Assembly (NCBI GenBank): GCA_900551135.1
Contig: URUX01000159.1
Coordinates: forward strand, 1 to 5,391
DNA length: 5,391 nucleotides
Source of the DNA: an uncultured Clostridium sp.
GTDB taxonomy: Bacteria > Bacillota > Clostridia > Lachnospirales > Lachnospiraceae
Direction: 5' to 3'
Shown piece after piece: positions 1 to 5,261 of this stretch (position 1 is the first letter of the stretch; each line of letters opens with the position of its first letter). A program made the translations under genes and the position numbers. Under the pieces are notes generated by a model that was given only the letters and a program-made list of their open reading frames with translations, did not search any database and was not told the DNA's origin.

Positions 1-60
1 GATTCGAACCTTGAAATGACGGAGTCAGAGTCCGTTGCCTTACCATTTGGCGATAGCCCA
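1..60 (-). tRNA. tRNA-Gln (anticodon CUG), 3' end cut by the window edge
   Basis: Read on the minus strand, the first 60 nt of a tRNA fold cleanly: acceptor 5' strand TGGGCTA starting at 60, a 3-bp D stem GCC/GGC, an anticodon stem ACGGA/TCCGT with loop CTCTGAC (anticodon CTG at 28-26), a CATTT variable loop, and a T arm CAAGG-TTCGAAT-C. The UGGGCUA start and the body match bacterial tRNA-Gln. The last T-stem bases, the 3' acceptor strand and any encoded CCA lie outside the window. CUG reads only CAG codons, so this should be an additional glutamine isoacceptor beside the usual UUG species, which is not seen here. It has its own strong promoter just upstream. Confidence 0.95.
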
Positions 61-76
61 TCAACGCAACGAGTGT

Positions 77-105
77 ATTATACAATAATATTACTCGTTG
101 GTCAA
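77..105 (-). promoter_or_regulatory. sigma-A promoter of tRNA-Gln
   Basis: On the minus strand, TTGACC (105-100) is followed by a 17-nt spacer and a perfect TATAAT (82-77). This gives five of six -35 matches, all six -10 matches and optimal spacing. The expected start near position 70 leaves a leader of about 10 nt before the mature tRNA 5' end at 60. The -35 box begins only 8 nt after the stop codon of the upstream anti-sigma gene. The 8-bp inverted repeat CAACGAGT/ACTCGTTG (67-74 and 93-100) brackets the -10 box. Confidence 0.9.
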
Positions 106-113
106 GCGTTTTT

Positions 114-1757
114 TTAATTTTTTAAAGATTTTTTTGTACAGACTTTTCCAGGCCCACAGAATTCCGGGGTATTTTTCTCCCACTCTGTATCGCATCCCCA
201 CTGAACCGTTCCTGGCCCTGGAAGCATTCCGGAAACGATGTCATCTTTCCAAATCCATTCTTTTTCTTTCAATTCTTCTAATATCTTATGAGCCCGATCC
301 CGGTTAATAACAGCCGGCGTTTCCTCATCTATTCGAATGGCCTCCTGTTCCCTGGTTTCAATGGGCTCCGAATCTGTCCATATCGTCTCTGGCCTTCTCA
401 CTCCGGCTGGTTTCATCTCAGTTTCTGGCTTTGCTGTTTCTTCCGGTTCTGTTTCCCCTGCTTTTGTTTCTTCGGCTTTTGTCTCTTCCGCTTCTTCCGA
501 TTCTGTTTCCTCGGCTTCTGTCTCTTCGGCTTCTTCCGATTCTATTTTCTCCGGTTCTGTTTCCTCGGCTTCCGTCTCTTCCGCTTCTGTCTCTTTTGCC
601 TCTGTCTCTTCGGCTTCTGTTTCTTTTGCTTCTGTTTCTTTTGCTTCTGTTTCCTTCAGTTCTGGTAACTCTGTCTTTTCTGGCCTGATTGGCATTGTTT
701 CCACATTCTCCGGCAGCTTTTCTGGTTCTGCAAATTTCTCTGGTTCTTCAGATTTCTCCGGTTCTGCCAGACTCTCCTGTTCTCCTCCCTCTAATGGCGC
801 TACCACCATCTCTTCAGGCTTTGGAATCCTATCTTCTTCTGCATATTGAACTTCTGCCGTCATGGAATCCCCATCCGGCATCCGGCTGTCTTTCACCTGA
901 CGAATGGTTTCTTCTGTAACTGAAGTCACCTTAACTTCATGTTTCAGCTGATATGCATGTTCATCAATCTGTTCAGAAATTTCCCCCATAGTCATCATAG
1001 CCAACTGAGGAACATCTTCTATACTGACACTTTCATTTTCTTCTACCAAGGACTGAATAAATGATGCCTTTCCCTGGGAAATCTGATATTCTTCTGCAAT
1101 CTCCAGAACTTCCTGACGAGCCGCCTCATCTGCCGTCACGGTCTGTTCGTACACTACAGCCTCGATCTCATTGGATGCAAGAGAAATTTCCACATTAGAG
1201 GAAATGGTCTGCCGCAGTTTCTCTTTTTTATCCTCTTTCTTTTTGGATGCAACCGTAACCAGAACCGTACTTTTCTGCTCTTTGTTCTTTTTTAAATAGC
1301 CTTCGTCTGCCATTCTGGTAATCACAGAATCTACTGCTTCTTCCAGTTTACGACCCTTGACTTCCTGTTTGGAAATTACTGCCTGACCATCTTCATTTAC
1401 AGCCCGACTCTCTACTACCCTGTCTCTGCGGTTTAAGGAAAACTCGATACTTGGATTTACATCCAATCCCACTACAGTCACAATCTGTCTAAATTCATAA
1501 TAATAACCGCCTCCAGCAAGCACAATTCCCAAACAGGCAGCCGCGGCCAGATTTCCGGTTTTCCTGAAAAATGGCCAAATTAAATTTGCCTTCTCTTTCT
1601 GATCCAGTTTCTGTTTTCCCTGTGTATTTAGCTGACAGGATTCCTGCTGGGGCAGTTCCAGTTCCAATCTGTCCCATATATCAGGAGTAAGTTCTGTAAT
1701 GGCAGACTGCAGGTGCTCTTCTATCTGTTGTCTGTTCCAAGTCTGCTTAGCATTCAT
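114..1757 (-). CDS. RsgI/SEAL-type single-pass membrane anti-sigma factor with Glu/Thr-rich stalk (partner of the adjacent ECF sigma factor)
   Basis: This 547-residue protein is predicted to hold the ECF sigma factor encoded just upstream and release it on an outside signal. Residues 1-65 are cytoplasmic, helical and charged, without the HxxxCxxC zinc anti-sigma motif. Residues 69-86 form one membrane helix preceded by R65/K66. Residues 93-124 match the RsgI extracytoplasmic module (GLDVNPSIEF, then NEDG); N101-P102 matches the bond at which RsgI/SEAL domains are known to self-cleave. The folded part seems to run to about 290 and includes an AEEYQISQGK-like segment typical of RsgI proteins. 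Residues 325-367 are Pro/Glu-rich, 368-442 are pentapeptide repeats, and 489-547 form a Trp-rich tip with C522, C534 and C540. The start is firm: GAGGAG lies 7 nt upstream of ATG, inside the last codons of the sigma gene, so translation is probably coupled. B. subtilis RsgI is shorter and pairs with non-ECF SigI. The anti-sigma role follows from synteny and the RsgI module; the ligand is unknown. Confidence 0.85.
   Translation of the reverse strand: MNAKQTWNRQQIEEHLQSAITELTPDIWDRLELELPQQESCQLNTQGKQKLDQKEKANLIWPFFRKTGNLAAAACLGIVLAGGGYYYEFRQIVTVVGLDVNPSIEFSLNRRDRVVESRAVNEDGQAVISKQEVKGRKLEEAVDSVITRMADEGYLKKNKEQKSTVLVTVASKKKEDKKEKLRQTISSNVEISLASNEIEAVVYEQTVTADEAARQEVLEIAEEYQISQGKASFIQSLVEENESVSIEDVPQLAMMTMGEISEQIDEHAYQLKHEVKVTSVTEETIRQVKDSRMPDGDSMTAEVQYAEEDRIPKPEEMVVAPLEGGEQESLAEPEKSEEPEKFAEPEKLPENVETMPIRPEKTELPELKETEAKETEAKETEAEETEAKETEAEETEAEETEPEKIESEEAEETEAEETESEEAEETKAEETKAGETEPEETAKPETEMKPAGVRRPETIWTDSEPIETREQEAIRIDEETPAVINRDRAHKILEELKEKEWIWKDDIVSGMLPGPGTVQWGCDTEWEKNTPEFCGPGKVCTKKSLKN
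432..656 (-). repeat. tandem 15-bp repeats encoding KETEA/EETEA pentapeptides
   Basis: Residues 368-442 of the anti-sigma protein are mostly five-residue units: KETEA, KETEA, KETEA, EETEA, KETEA, EETEA, EETEP, EKIES, then degenerate EETEA/EETES/EETKA units interrupted twice by EEA triplets. In DNA this is a 15-bp minisatellite whose plus strand reads like GCTTCTGTTTCTTTT and GCTTCTGTCTCTTCG variants. Because the unit is a multiple of three, gain or loss of copies would change stalk length without a frameshift. The protein segment is extremely acidic and probably extended or helical, acting as a spacer between the juxtamembrane module and the C-terminal tip. Confidence 0.9.
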
Positions 1758-1761
1758 ATTC

Positions 1762-2340
1762 TTACTCCTCTCTTAAATACTGTTTTAATTTTTTTATTGC
1801 CCGATTGTATTTTGACAATACGGTTGCCAGAGGCATCCCCAGGCTGGCTGCTATCTCGCGGTGTTTCATCCCTGCTCCGGCATGAAGCAGGACAATCTCC
1901 CGTTCTTCTTCTTTTAAAATCGCCAGGGCAGCTTCCAGTACTGCTTTATCTGCCGCCTGTTCAAGCTGTCGGCAAATGTCTCCCTGCTCTTCCCCGCTTA
2001 AATCCTCTAAACTCAAATCGGACTGACGTTTCTGCTCCCGAAACTTCATATAACACAGGTTGCGTGCTATGGTAAACATCCATGCTAATGGCTTTCCCCT
2101 GGAATGGTAGGCAGGCGCAGAAACCCATACTTTTATATAGGTCTCCTGCATCACTTCCTCTGCGTCCTGAGGACTTTTTAATATGGATAAAATAAAGCTG
2201 TAGACGTTTCTAGCTGTATGCTGATATAATTTCAGGAATGCTTCCTGATCTCCATTGGCAATACGGCTTAACAGTAAATCCCCATCAAAGCTGCTTGATT
2301 CTGGGCTCCCCCCAAAGCCATTCACATTCAATGGCAACAT
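1762..2340 (-). CDS. ECF-type (group 4) RNA polymerase sigma factor
   Basis: At 192 residues this has the usual ECF size, with two domains and no sigma-3. Sigma region 2 spans about 34-105: the region 2.2 helix DAEEVMQETYIKVW (59-72) binds the RNA polymerase clamp, and PLAWMFTIARNLCYMKF (84-100) corresponds to regions 2.3-2.4, which melt and read the -10 element. Sigma region 4 spans about 134-188: an ILKEEEREIVLLH helix leads into a helix-turn-helix (HREIAASLGMPLATVLSKYNRAIKKLK, positions 160-186) that reads the -35. The ATG follows a purine-rich AAAGGAA site. The stop is 4 bp before the anti-sigma gene, and the last two Glu codons double as that gene's ribosome binding site. It follows truA by 46 bp with no terminator, so it is probably transcribed from the promoter at 3639-3667. 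ECF factors often also drive their own operon, but I could not identify an ECF promoter here. Its regulon is unknown. Confidence 0.96.
   Translation of the reverse strand: MLPLNVNGFGGSPESSSFDGDLLLSRIANGDQEAFLKLYQHTARNVYSFILSILKSPQDAEEVMQETYIKVWVSAPAYHSRGKPLAWMFTIARNLCYMKFREQKRQSDLSLEDLSGEEQGDICRQLEQAADKAVLEAALAILKEEEREIVLLHAGAGMKHREIAASLGMPLATVLSKYNRAIKKLKQYLREE
1765..1770 (-). promoter_or_regulatory. ribosome binding site of the anti-sigma gene, inside the sigma-factor coding end
   Basis: GAGGAG on the minus strand lies 7 nt before the anti-sigma ATG at 1757. The same six bases are the final Glu-Glu codons of the sigma gene, directly before its TAA stop (1764-1762). This arrangement usually couples translation, helping to keep the anti-sigma factor in step with its sigma factor. 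Confidence 0.8.
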
Positions 2341-2363
2341 GGTACGAAATTCCTTTCCTAATT

Positions 2364-2395
2364 AGTTAATGCAGTTATCTGTAAAGTTATTGCAG
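2364..2395. repeat. 11-bp direct repeat, two copies 21 bp apart, before the sigma gene
   Basis: On the plus strand AGTTAATGCAG (2364-2374) and AGTTATTGCAG (2385-2395) differ at one base. Their starts are 21 bp apart, close to two helical turns, and a partial third AGTTAT begins at 2373. The outer copy overlaps the truA stop codon. The segment fills most of the 46-bp truA-sigma gap, where an autoregulatory site would be expected, but no assignable promoter is visible. It may be a tandem operator or chance in AT-rich DNA. Confidence 0.5.
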
Positions 2396-3151
2396 ACTGC
2401 CAAAAATATTTCCGTATTCTACCACTTCCAGACATAACCCCTCAGGCGGTGCCGCCGACCCCGCCTGTTCTCTGGATAATGCTTCCAATATCTCTTTCAT
2501 GCTTTCCGGGCTTCTCTCCCCCAGTCCTACTTCAATCAATGTTCCGGTAAGAATCCGAACCATGTACTGCAAAAATCCATTGCCGGTATAACGGATTGTC
2601 AGTTTCGTGCCCTGTTTTTCAAAATCAATCTTCTCGATTGTCCGGACCGTACTTTTTTTCATTTTTCTATTTCCGCAAAAGCTTTTAAAATCATGGGTTC
2701 CCAGCAAAAACCGGGAAGCTGTTTTCATTTTATCAATATCCAGTGGCTTTCCCAAACCATAGGTATACTTTCTGGCAAACACATCCTTTTTTTCACCCAT
2801 TTCAATATGGTAAGCATATGTCTTTCTCACTGCATGAAGCCTGCTGTGAAAACGGAAAGGGGCCGCTTCTACAGATAACACGGCGATATCTTCTGGAAGA
2901 TAGGTATTACAATAGGTTTTAATCTCATTTTCATCCATCTTATACGGAAGATAAAAATTGGCCGTCTGCCCTGCTGCATGAACTCCTTTATCGGTTCTTC
3001 CAGAACCATGAACCTCTACCGTTTCTCCTGCCATGCGGCTTAACACGGATTCCATTTTTCCCTGAATTGTTTTATCTGTGGTAACCTGCTTCTGCCAGCC
3101 ATCGTACCGGCTTCCATCATACTGCAGTACCATTTTATAGTTTACACTCAA
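2387..3151 (-). CDS. truA: tRNA pseudouridine(38-40) synthase TruA, TTG start
   Basis: TruA converts uridines 38-40 in the anticodon arm of many tRNAs to pseudouridine and acts as a cytoplasmic dimer. The protein opens with the family's N-terminal YDGSRYDGWQKQ. It has the catalytic motif GSGRTDKGVHA with nucleophile D54 (numbered from the TTG), then RKTYAYHI with the conserved active-site Tyr, GTHDFKSFC, and the C-terminal NGFLQYMVRILTGTL helix. I place the start at TTG (3151-3149): AAGGAGG lies 5 nt upstream, and the TTG overlaps the VanZ gene's TGA in a TTGA tetranucleotide. That gives 254 residues, a normal TruA length. The frame stays open upstream to an ATG at 3235, but the 28 extra residues would overlap VanZ by 88 bp, lack a good ribosome site and resemble no TruA N-terminus. 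It is the second gene of the VanZ-truA-sigma-anti-sigma unit. Confidence 0.97.
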   Translation of the reverse strand: MSVNYKMVLQYDGSRYDGWQKQVTTDKTIQGKMESVLSRMAGETVEVHGSGRTDKGVHAAGQTANFYLPYKMDENEIKTYCNTYLPEDIAVLSVEAAPFRFHSRLHAVRKTYAYHIEMGEKKDVFARKYTYGLGKPLDIDKMKTASRFLLGTHDFKSFCGNRKMKKSTVRTIEKIDFEKQGTKLTIRYTGNGFLQYMVRILTGTLIEVGLGERSPESMKEILEALSREQAGSAAPPEGLCLEVVEYGNIFGSLQ

Positions 3152-3612
3152 TGTTTCCTCCTTATTCGCTGCCATAGCACAGCCAGCATTCCTGCCATAG
3201 CTAATCCAGCTGCTGCGCCGCTCATATCCAGCCATACATCCTGTATCATACCAGCTCTCCCTGCCGAAAATAACTGTATCGTCTCATCTATCAGGGGAAC
3301 TGCAATCACCGCTAACATGCCAGTCAGCCACTTTTCACGCCTCTCTCTCATATTGGAGAGATTCAAATAAAGCAGCAGCCCCATACCCGCATATTCCACA
3401 AAATGTGCGGTCTTCCGCACAATATGATCTGTCAGCCAGCTGCTCTGAATTCCGGCATGCTCTAATAATTCAATTGCCATCTCCAGGACTGCTCCACTTT
3501 CCATGGAAGATTGAACTGCCGGTTTCATGGAGCGGCTGTAAATCACGGCGATATACAAAATCAGCAAGATAAACAAAACCTGCCGGCGTCTTTCTGTATT
3601 CCGTATTTTCAT
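3148..3612 (-). CDS. VanZ-family membrane protein
   Basis: This 154-residue integral membrane protein has about four membrane segments (roughly 11-25, 72-86, 94-110 and 126-148). The VanZ family signature is clear: RKTAHFVEYAGMGLLL (66-81, with K67, H70 and E73), DETIQLFSAGRAG (109-121) and QDVWLDMSGAAAG (124-136). The biochemical role of most VanZ-like proteins is unknown. The founder, from an enterococcal glycopeptide-resistance cluster, alters teicoplanin susceptibility, but nothing here indicates resistance. The ATG follows GGAGGG at a 9-nt spacing. It is the first gene after the promoter at 3639-3667, and its TGA stop overlaps the truA TTG start, so the two are probably translationally coupled. 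With no van genes nearby, this is best read as a housekeeping VanZ-like protein. Confidence 0.92.
   Translation of the reverse strand: MKIRNTERRRQVLFILLILYIAVIYSRSMKPAVQSSMESGAVLEMAIELLEHAGIQSSWLTDHIVRKTAHFVEYAGMGLLLYLNLSNMRERREKWLTGMLAVIAVPLIDETIQLFSAGRAGMIQDVWLDMSGAAAGLAMAGMLAVLWQRIRRKH
3157..3163 (-). promoter_or_regulatory. ribosome binding site that fixes the truA TTG start
   Basis: AAGGAGG on the minus strand lies 5 nt before TTG (3151-3149) and within the last codons of the VanZ gene. It is the best ribosome binding site in the region. The in-frame ATG codons further upstream, at 3175 and 3235, have none at a usable distance, which decides the start. Confidence 0.85.
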
Positions 3613-3638
3613 CTACTATTTCCCTCCGTAATTTTTCA

Positions 3639-3667
3639 ATTATAGTACAAAAAAATCTTTATGGCAA
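3639..3667 (-). promoter_or_regulatory. sigma-A promoter of the VanZ-truA-sigma-anti-sigma unit
   Basis: On the minus strand, TTGCCA (3667-3662) is followed by a 17-nt T-rich spacer and a perfect TATAAT (3644-3639). Start of transcription is expected near 3632, about 20 nt before the VanZ ATG and just ahead of its ribosome binding site. It sits directly after the T tract of the upstream terminator. It is the only convincing promoter for the four downstream genes. Confidence 0.88.
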
Positions 3668-3670
3668 CTG

Positions 3671-3707
3671 AAAAAGGACACAGCTCTGTATCTCAAAAGC
3701 CATGTCC
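3671..3707 (-). terminator. intrinsic terminator of the NSS transporter gene
   Basis: On the minus strand a 10-bp stem forms between 3707-3698 (GGACATGGCT) and 3685-3676 (AGCTGTGTCC), with two central G-U pairs and a 12-nt loop. Five T residues follow (3675-3671). It lies 13 bp after the transporter's TAA stop and before the next promoter, separating the two transcription units. Confidence 0.85.
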
Positions 3708-3720
3708 CCATACTTTTCTG

Positions 3721-5076
3721 TTATTTTAATCCTAATACTAAAATGACCAGAATCACTGCCGGAATTACAAATGTTACATACCACCTTAATGCTCTCGGCA
3801 TTTTCAGACCCTCGCCTGTATTGGCTTCTGCCAGATAATTGTCAAATCCCCATCCCCATCTGGTAACACAGAACAAAAGGAATACGAGAGATCCGCCCGG
3901 CAGCAGCAGACTGCTGACAATAAAGTCTTCCAAATCCAAAATGGCACTTCCTGCTCCTCTTGGCTGGAACCCGCTCCACAGGTTATATCCCAGCACACAT
4001 GGAATAGATGCTGCAAAAATAATGATACCATTGATTAAAGCAGCTTTTTTACGGCCCCAGTGCCACTTATCCATGCAGCAGGCCATAATATTTTCAAATA
4101 CTGCTACAATGGTGGAGAATGCCGCAAAGGTCATAAATACAAAGAATAATGCTCCCCAGAACCGTCCTCCTGCCATTGCATTAAATACGTTCGGCAGAGT
4201 AATAAAAATCAGTTCCGGACCTGCTTTGGGATCTACTCCAAAAGCAAAGCAGGCTGGGAAAATAATTAATCCGGAGGTAATTGCTACAAACGTATCCAAA
4301 ATAGCGATTCTTACCGATTCTCCTGTCAGACTTCTGTCTTTTCCCATGTAGCTTCCAAAAATAGCCATAGCGCCGATACCAAGGCTTAAGGTAAAAAATG
4401 ACTGATTCATGGCAGCAATAATTACGTTCATTAATCCGACTTCCTCTACCTTGCTCCAATCCGGAACCAGATAAAATTTCAGTCCTTCCATGCCGCCGTC
4501 CAGCGTAATGCTGTTTACTGCTAACACTACAATCAAAGCCAGCAGCCCTATCATCATAACCTTGGTAATGCGTTCTACTCCAGCCTGAAGACCCATGGAG
4601 CAGATGAAAAATCCTACTGCTACAATAACTGCCATCCAAAAAGTCATGCTGACCGGATCTCCCAGCATTTTGGAAAATTCTCCGGCAACTGCCTCTGTAT
4701 TGAGACCTACAAAATCATTCTTCAAAAATTTAAAGAAATAACACAGCATCCATCCCGCAACTGATGTGTAAAACATCATCAGCATATAATTTCCAAACAT
4801 TGCCACATAACCATGCAGATGCCACTTGCTGCCTGGTTTTTCCAGTTCCTGATAGCAGCAGACAGGACTCTTTCTGCTGGCCCGCCCTACTGCAAATTCC
4901 ATGGTTAATACCGGAACTCCTATCGCAATCAGGAAAAACAGATAAAACAATACAAAAATACCACCGCCATTTTGTCCGGTCACATAAGGAAATTTCCATA
5001 CGTTTCCGATTCCAATGGCACATCCGGCAGAGATTAAGATAAATCCCAGCCTTGATTTAAAATTTTCTCTTTCCAT
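3721..5076 (-). CDS. NSS-family Na+-dependent amino-acid symporter (11-TM prokaryotic type)
   Basis: This is a LeuT-fold sodium symporter, probably importing an amino acid with Na+. At 451 residues with 11 predicted membrane helices (about 11-28, 38-60, 88-115, 143-160, 168-190, 216-240, 258-282, 307-333, 345-363, 384-405, 430-450) it resembles the MhsT/Tyt1 subgroup, which lacks TM12. Unwound TM1 carries GCAIGIGNVWKFP (18-30), with G18, A20, I21 and N25 at Na+ positions. NGGG follows at 36-39. TM6 has FFTLSLGIGA (227-236), with T229 matching LeuT T254. TM8 has FAAFST (317-322), matching the LeuT Na2 residues A351, T354 and S355 with Ser/Thr exchanged. The TM5 G-x9-P motif reads G166 to I176, so the helix-breaking proline is missing. 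The ATG follows AAGGAAG. The gene stands alone between two terminators. Substrate is not determinable; hydrophobic or aromatic amino acids are plausible from the subgroup. Confidence 0.95.
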   Translation of the reverse strand: MERENFKSRLGFILISAGCAIGIGNVWKFPYVTGQNGGGIFVLFYLFFLIAIGVPVLTMEFAVGRASRKSPVCCYQELEKPGSKWHLHGYVAMFGNYMLMMFYTSVAGWMLCYFFKFLKNDFVGLNTEAVAGEFSKMLGDPVSMTFWMAVIVAVGFFICSMGLQAGVERITKVMMIGLLALIVVLAVNSITLDGGMEGLKFYLVPDWSKVEEVGLMNVIIAAMNQSFFTLSLGIGAMAIFGSYMGKDRSLTGESVRIAILDTFVAITSGLIIFPACFAFGVDPKAGPELIFITLPNVFNAMAGGRFWGALFFVFMTFAAFSTIVAVFENIMACCMDKWHWGRKKAALINGIIIFAASIPCVLGYNLWSGFQPRGAGSAILDLEDFIVSSLLLPGGSLVFLLFCVTRWGWGFDNYLAEANTGEGLKMPRALRWYVTFVIPAVILVILVLGLK

Positions 5077-5136
5077 ACCTAACTTCCTTCTTCTTTGTTT
5101 CTTCTTCGGTATGCGAATCCGTTCTGCCTACCATTT

Positions 5137-5160
5137 CCGCATCCCGCCGCATTTTGCGGC
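5137..5160 (-). other. leader hairpin with a duplicated 3' arm
   Basis: On the minus strand GCCGCA-AAA-TGCGGC (5160-5146) is a perfect 6-bp hairpin in the probable transporter leader. A second TGCGG at 5141-5137 could pair with the same CCGCA, so two mutually exclusive stems are possible. No T tract follows, so it is not a terminator. It lies about 60-80 nt before the ATG and does not match a T-box or any riboswitch I recognise. Confidence 0.45.
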
Positions 5161-5163
5161 ATG

Positions 5164-5205
5164 GTTATAATATTAATATAGAACGGAAAAAAAGTAAAGT
5201 CTCAA
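5164..5205 (-). promoter_or_regulatory. probable promoter region of the transporter gene, exact boxes unclear
   Basis: An AT-rich stretch on the minus strand offers TTGAGA (5205-5200) with TATATT (5180-5175) at a 19-nt spacing, or TTTACT (5198-5193) with TAATAT (5175-5170) at 17 nt. TATTAT and TATAAC follow at 5172-5164. None is as good as the other two promoters in the window. A promoter is expected here because a terminator lies upstream and a single gene downstream. Confidence 0.4.
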
Positions 5206-5261
5206 TCCAGAGGGATTTCATTTATTCTTCCATAACCGCATAAATTGCAGTATTTTCTTCC

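Noticed and set aside
432..656. CRISPR-like tandem repeat
   Set aside because: The 15-bp units are contiguous with no unique spacers, are degenerate, and stay in frame within a coding sequence.
288..919. Several plus-strand open frames opposite the anti-sigma stalk, rich in Ser/Phe/Leu
   Set aside because: They are reverse-strand shadows of the 15-bp Glu/Thr repeat, with low-complexity translations and no family resemblance. The minus-strand frame has an RsgI domain, a ribosome site and operon context.
2341..2369. ECF-type autoregulatory promoter (AAC core about 17 nt before CGTA) ahead of the sigma gene
   Set aside because: The putative -10 CGTA lies 2 nt before the ATG, so transcription would start inside the coding region. 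The match is probably chance.
3152..3235. Longer truA beginning at an ATG at 3235 or 3175
   Set aside because: The extension overlaps the VanZ coding end, lacks a usable ribosome site, and precedes the normal TruA N-terminus. The TTG at 3151 has an ideal site and a TTGA overlap.
3839..4351. 170-residue plus-strand open frame inside the transporter gene
   Set aside because: It is antisense to conserved NSS membrane helices, and its translation resembles no family. It is a shadow of the minus-strand gene.
5218..5241. Seven-codon leader peptide with one Trp upstream of the transporter (attenuation)
   Set aside because: It has a single Trp codon, no ribosome site at a usable distance and no attenuator, and it probably lies upstream of the transcript start.
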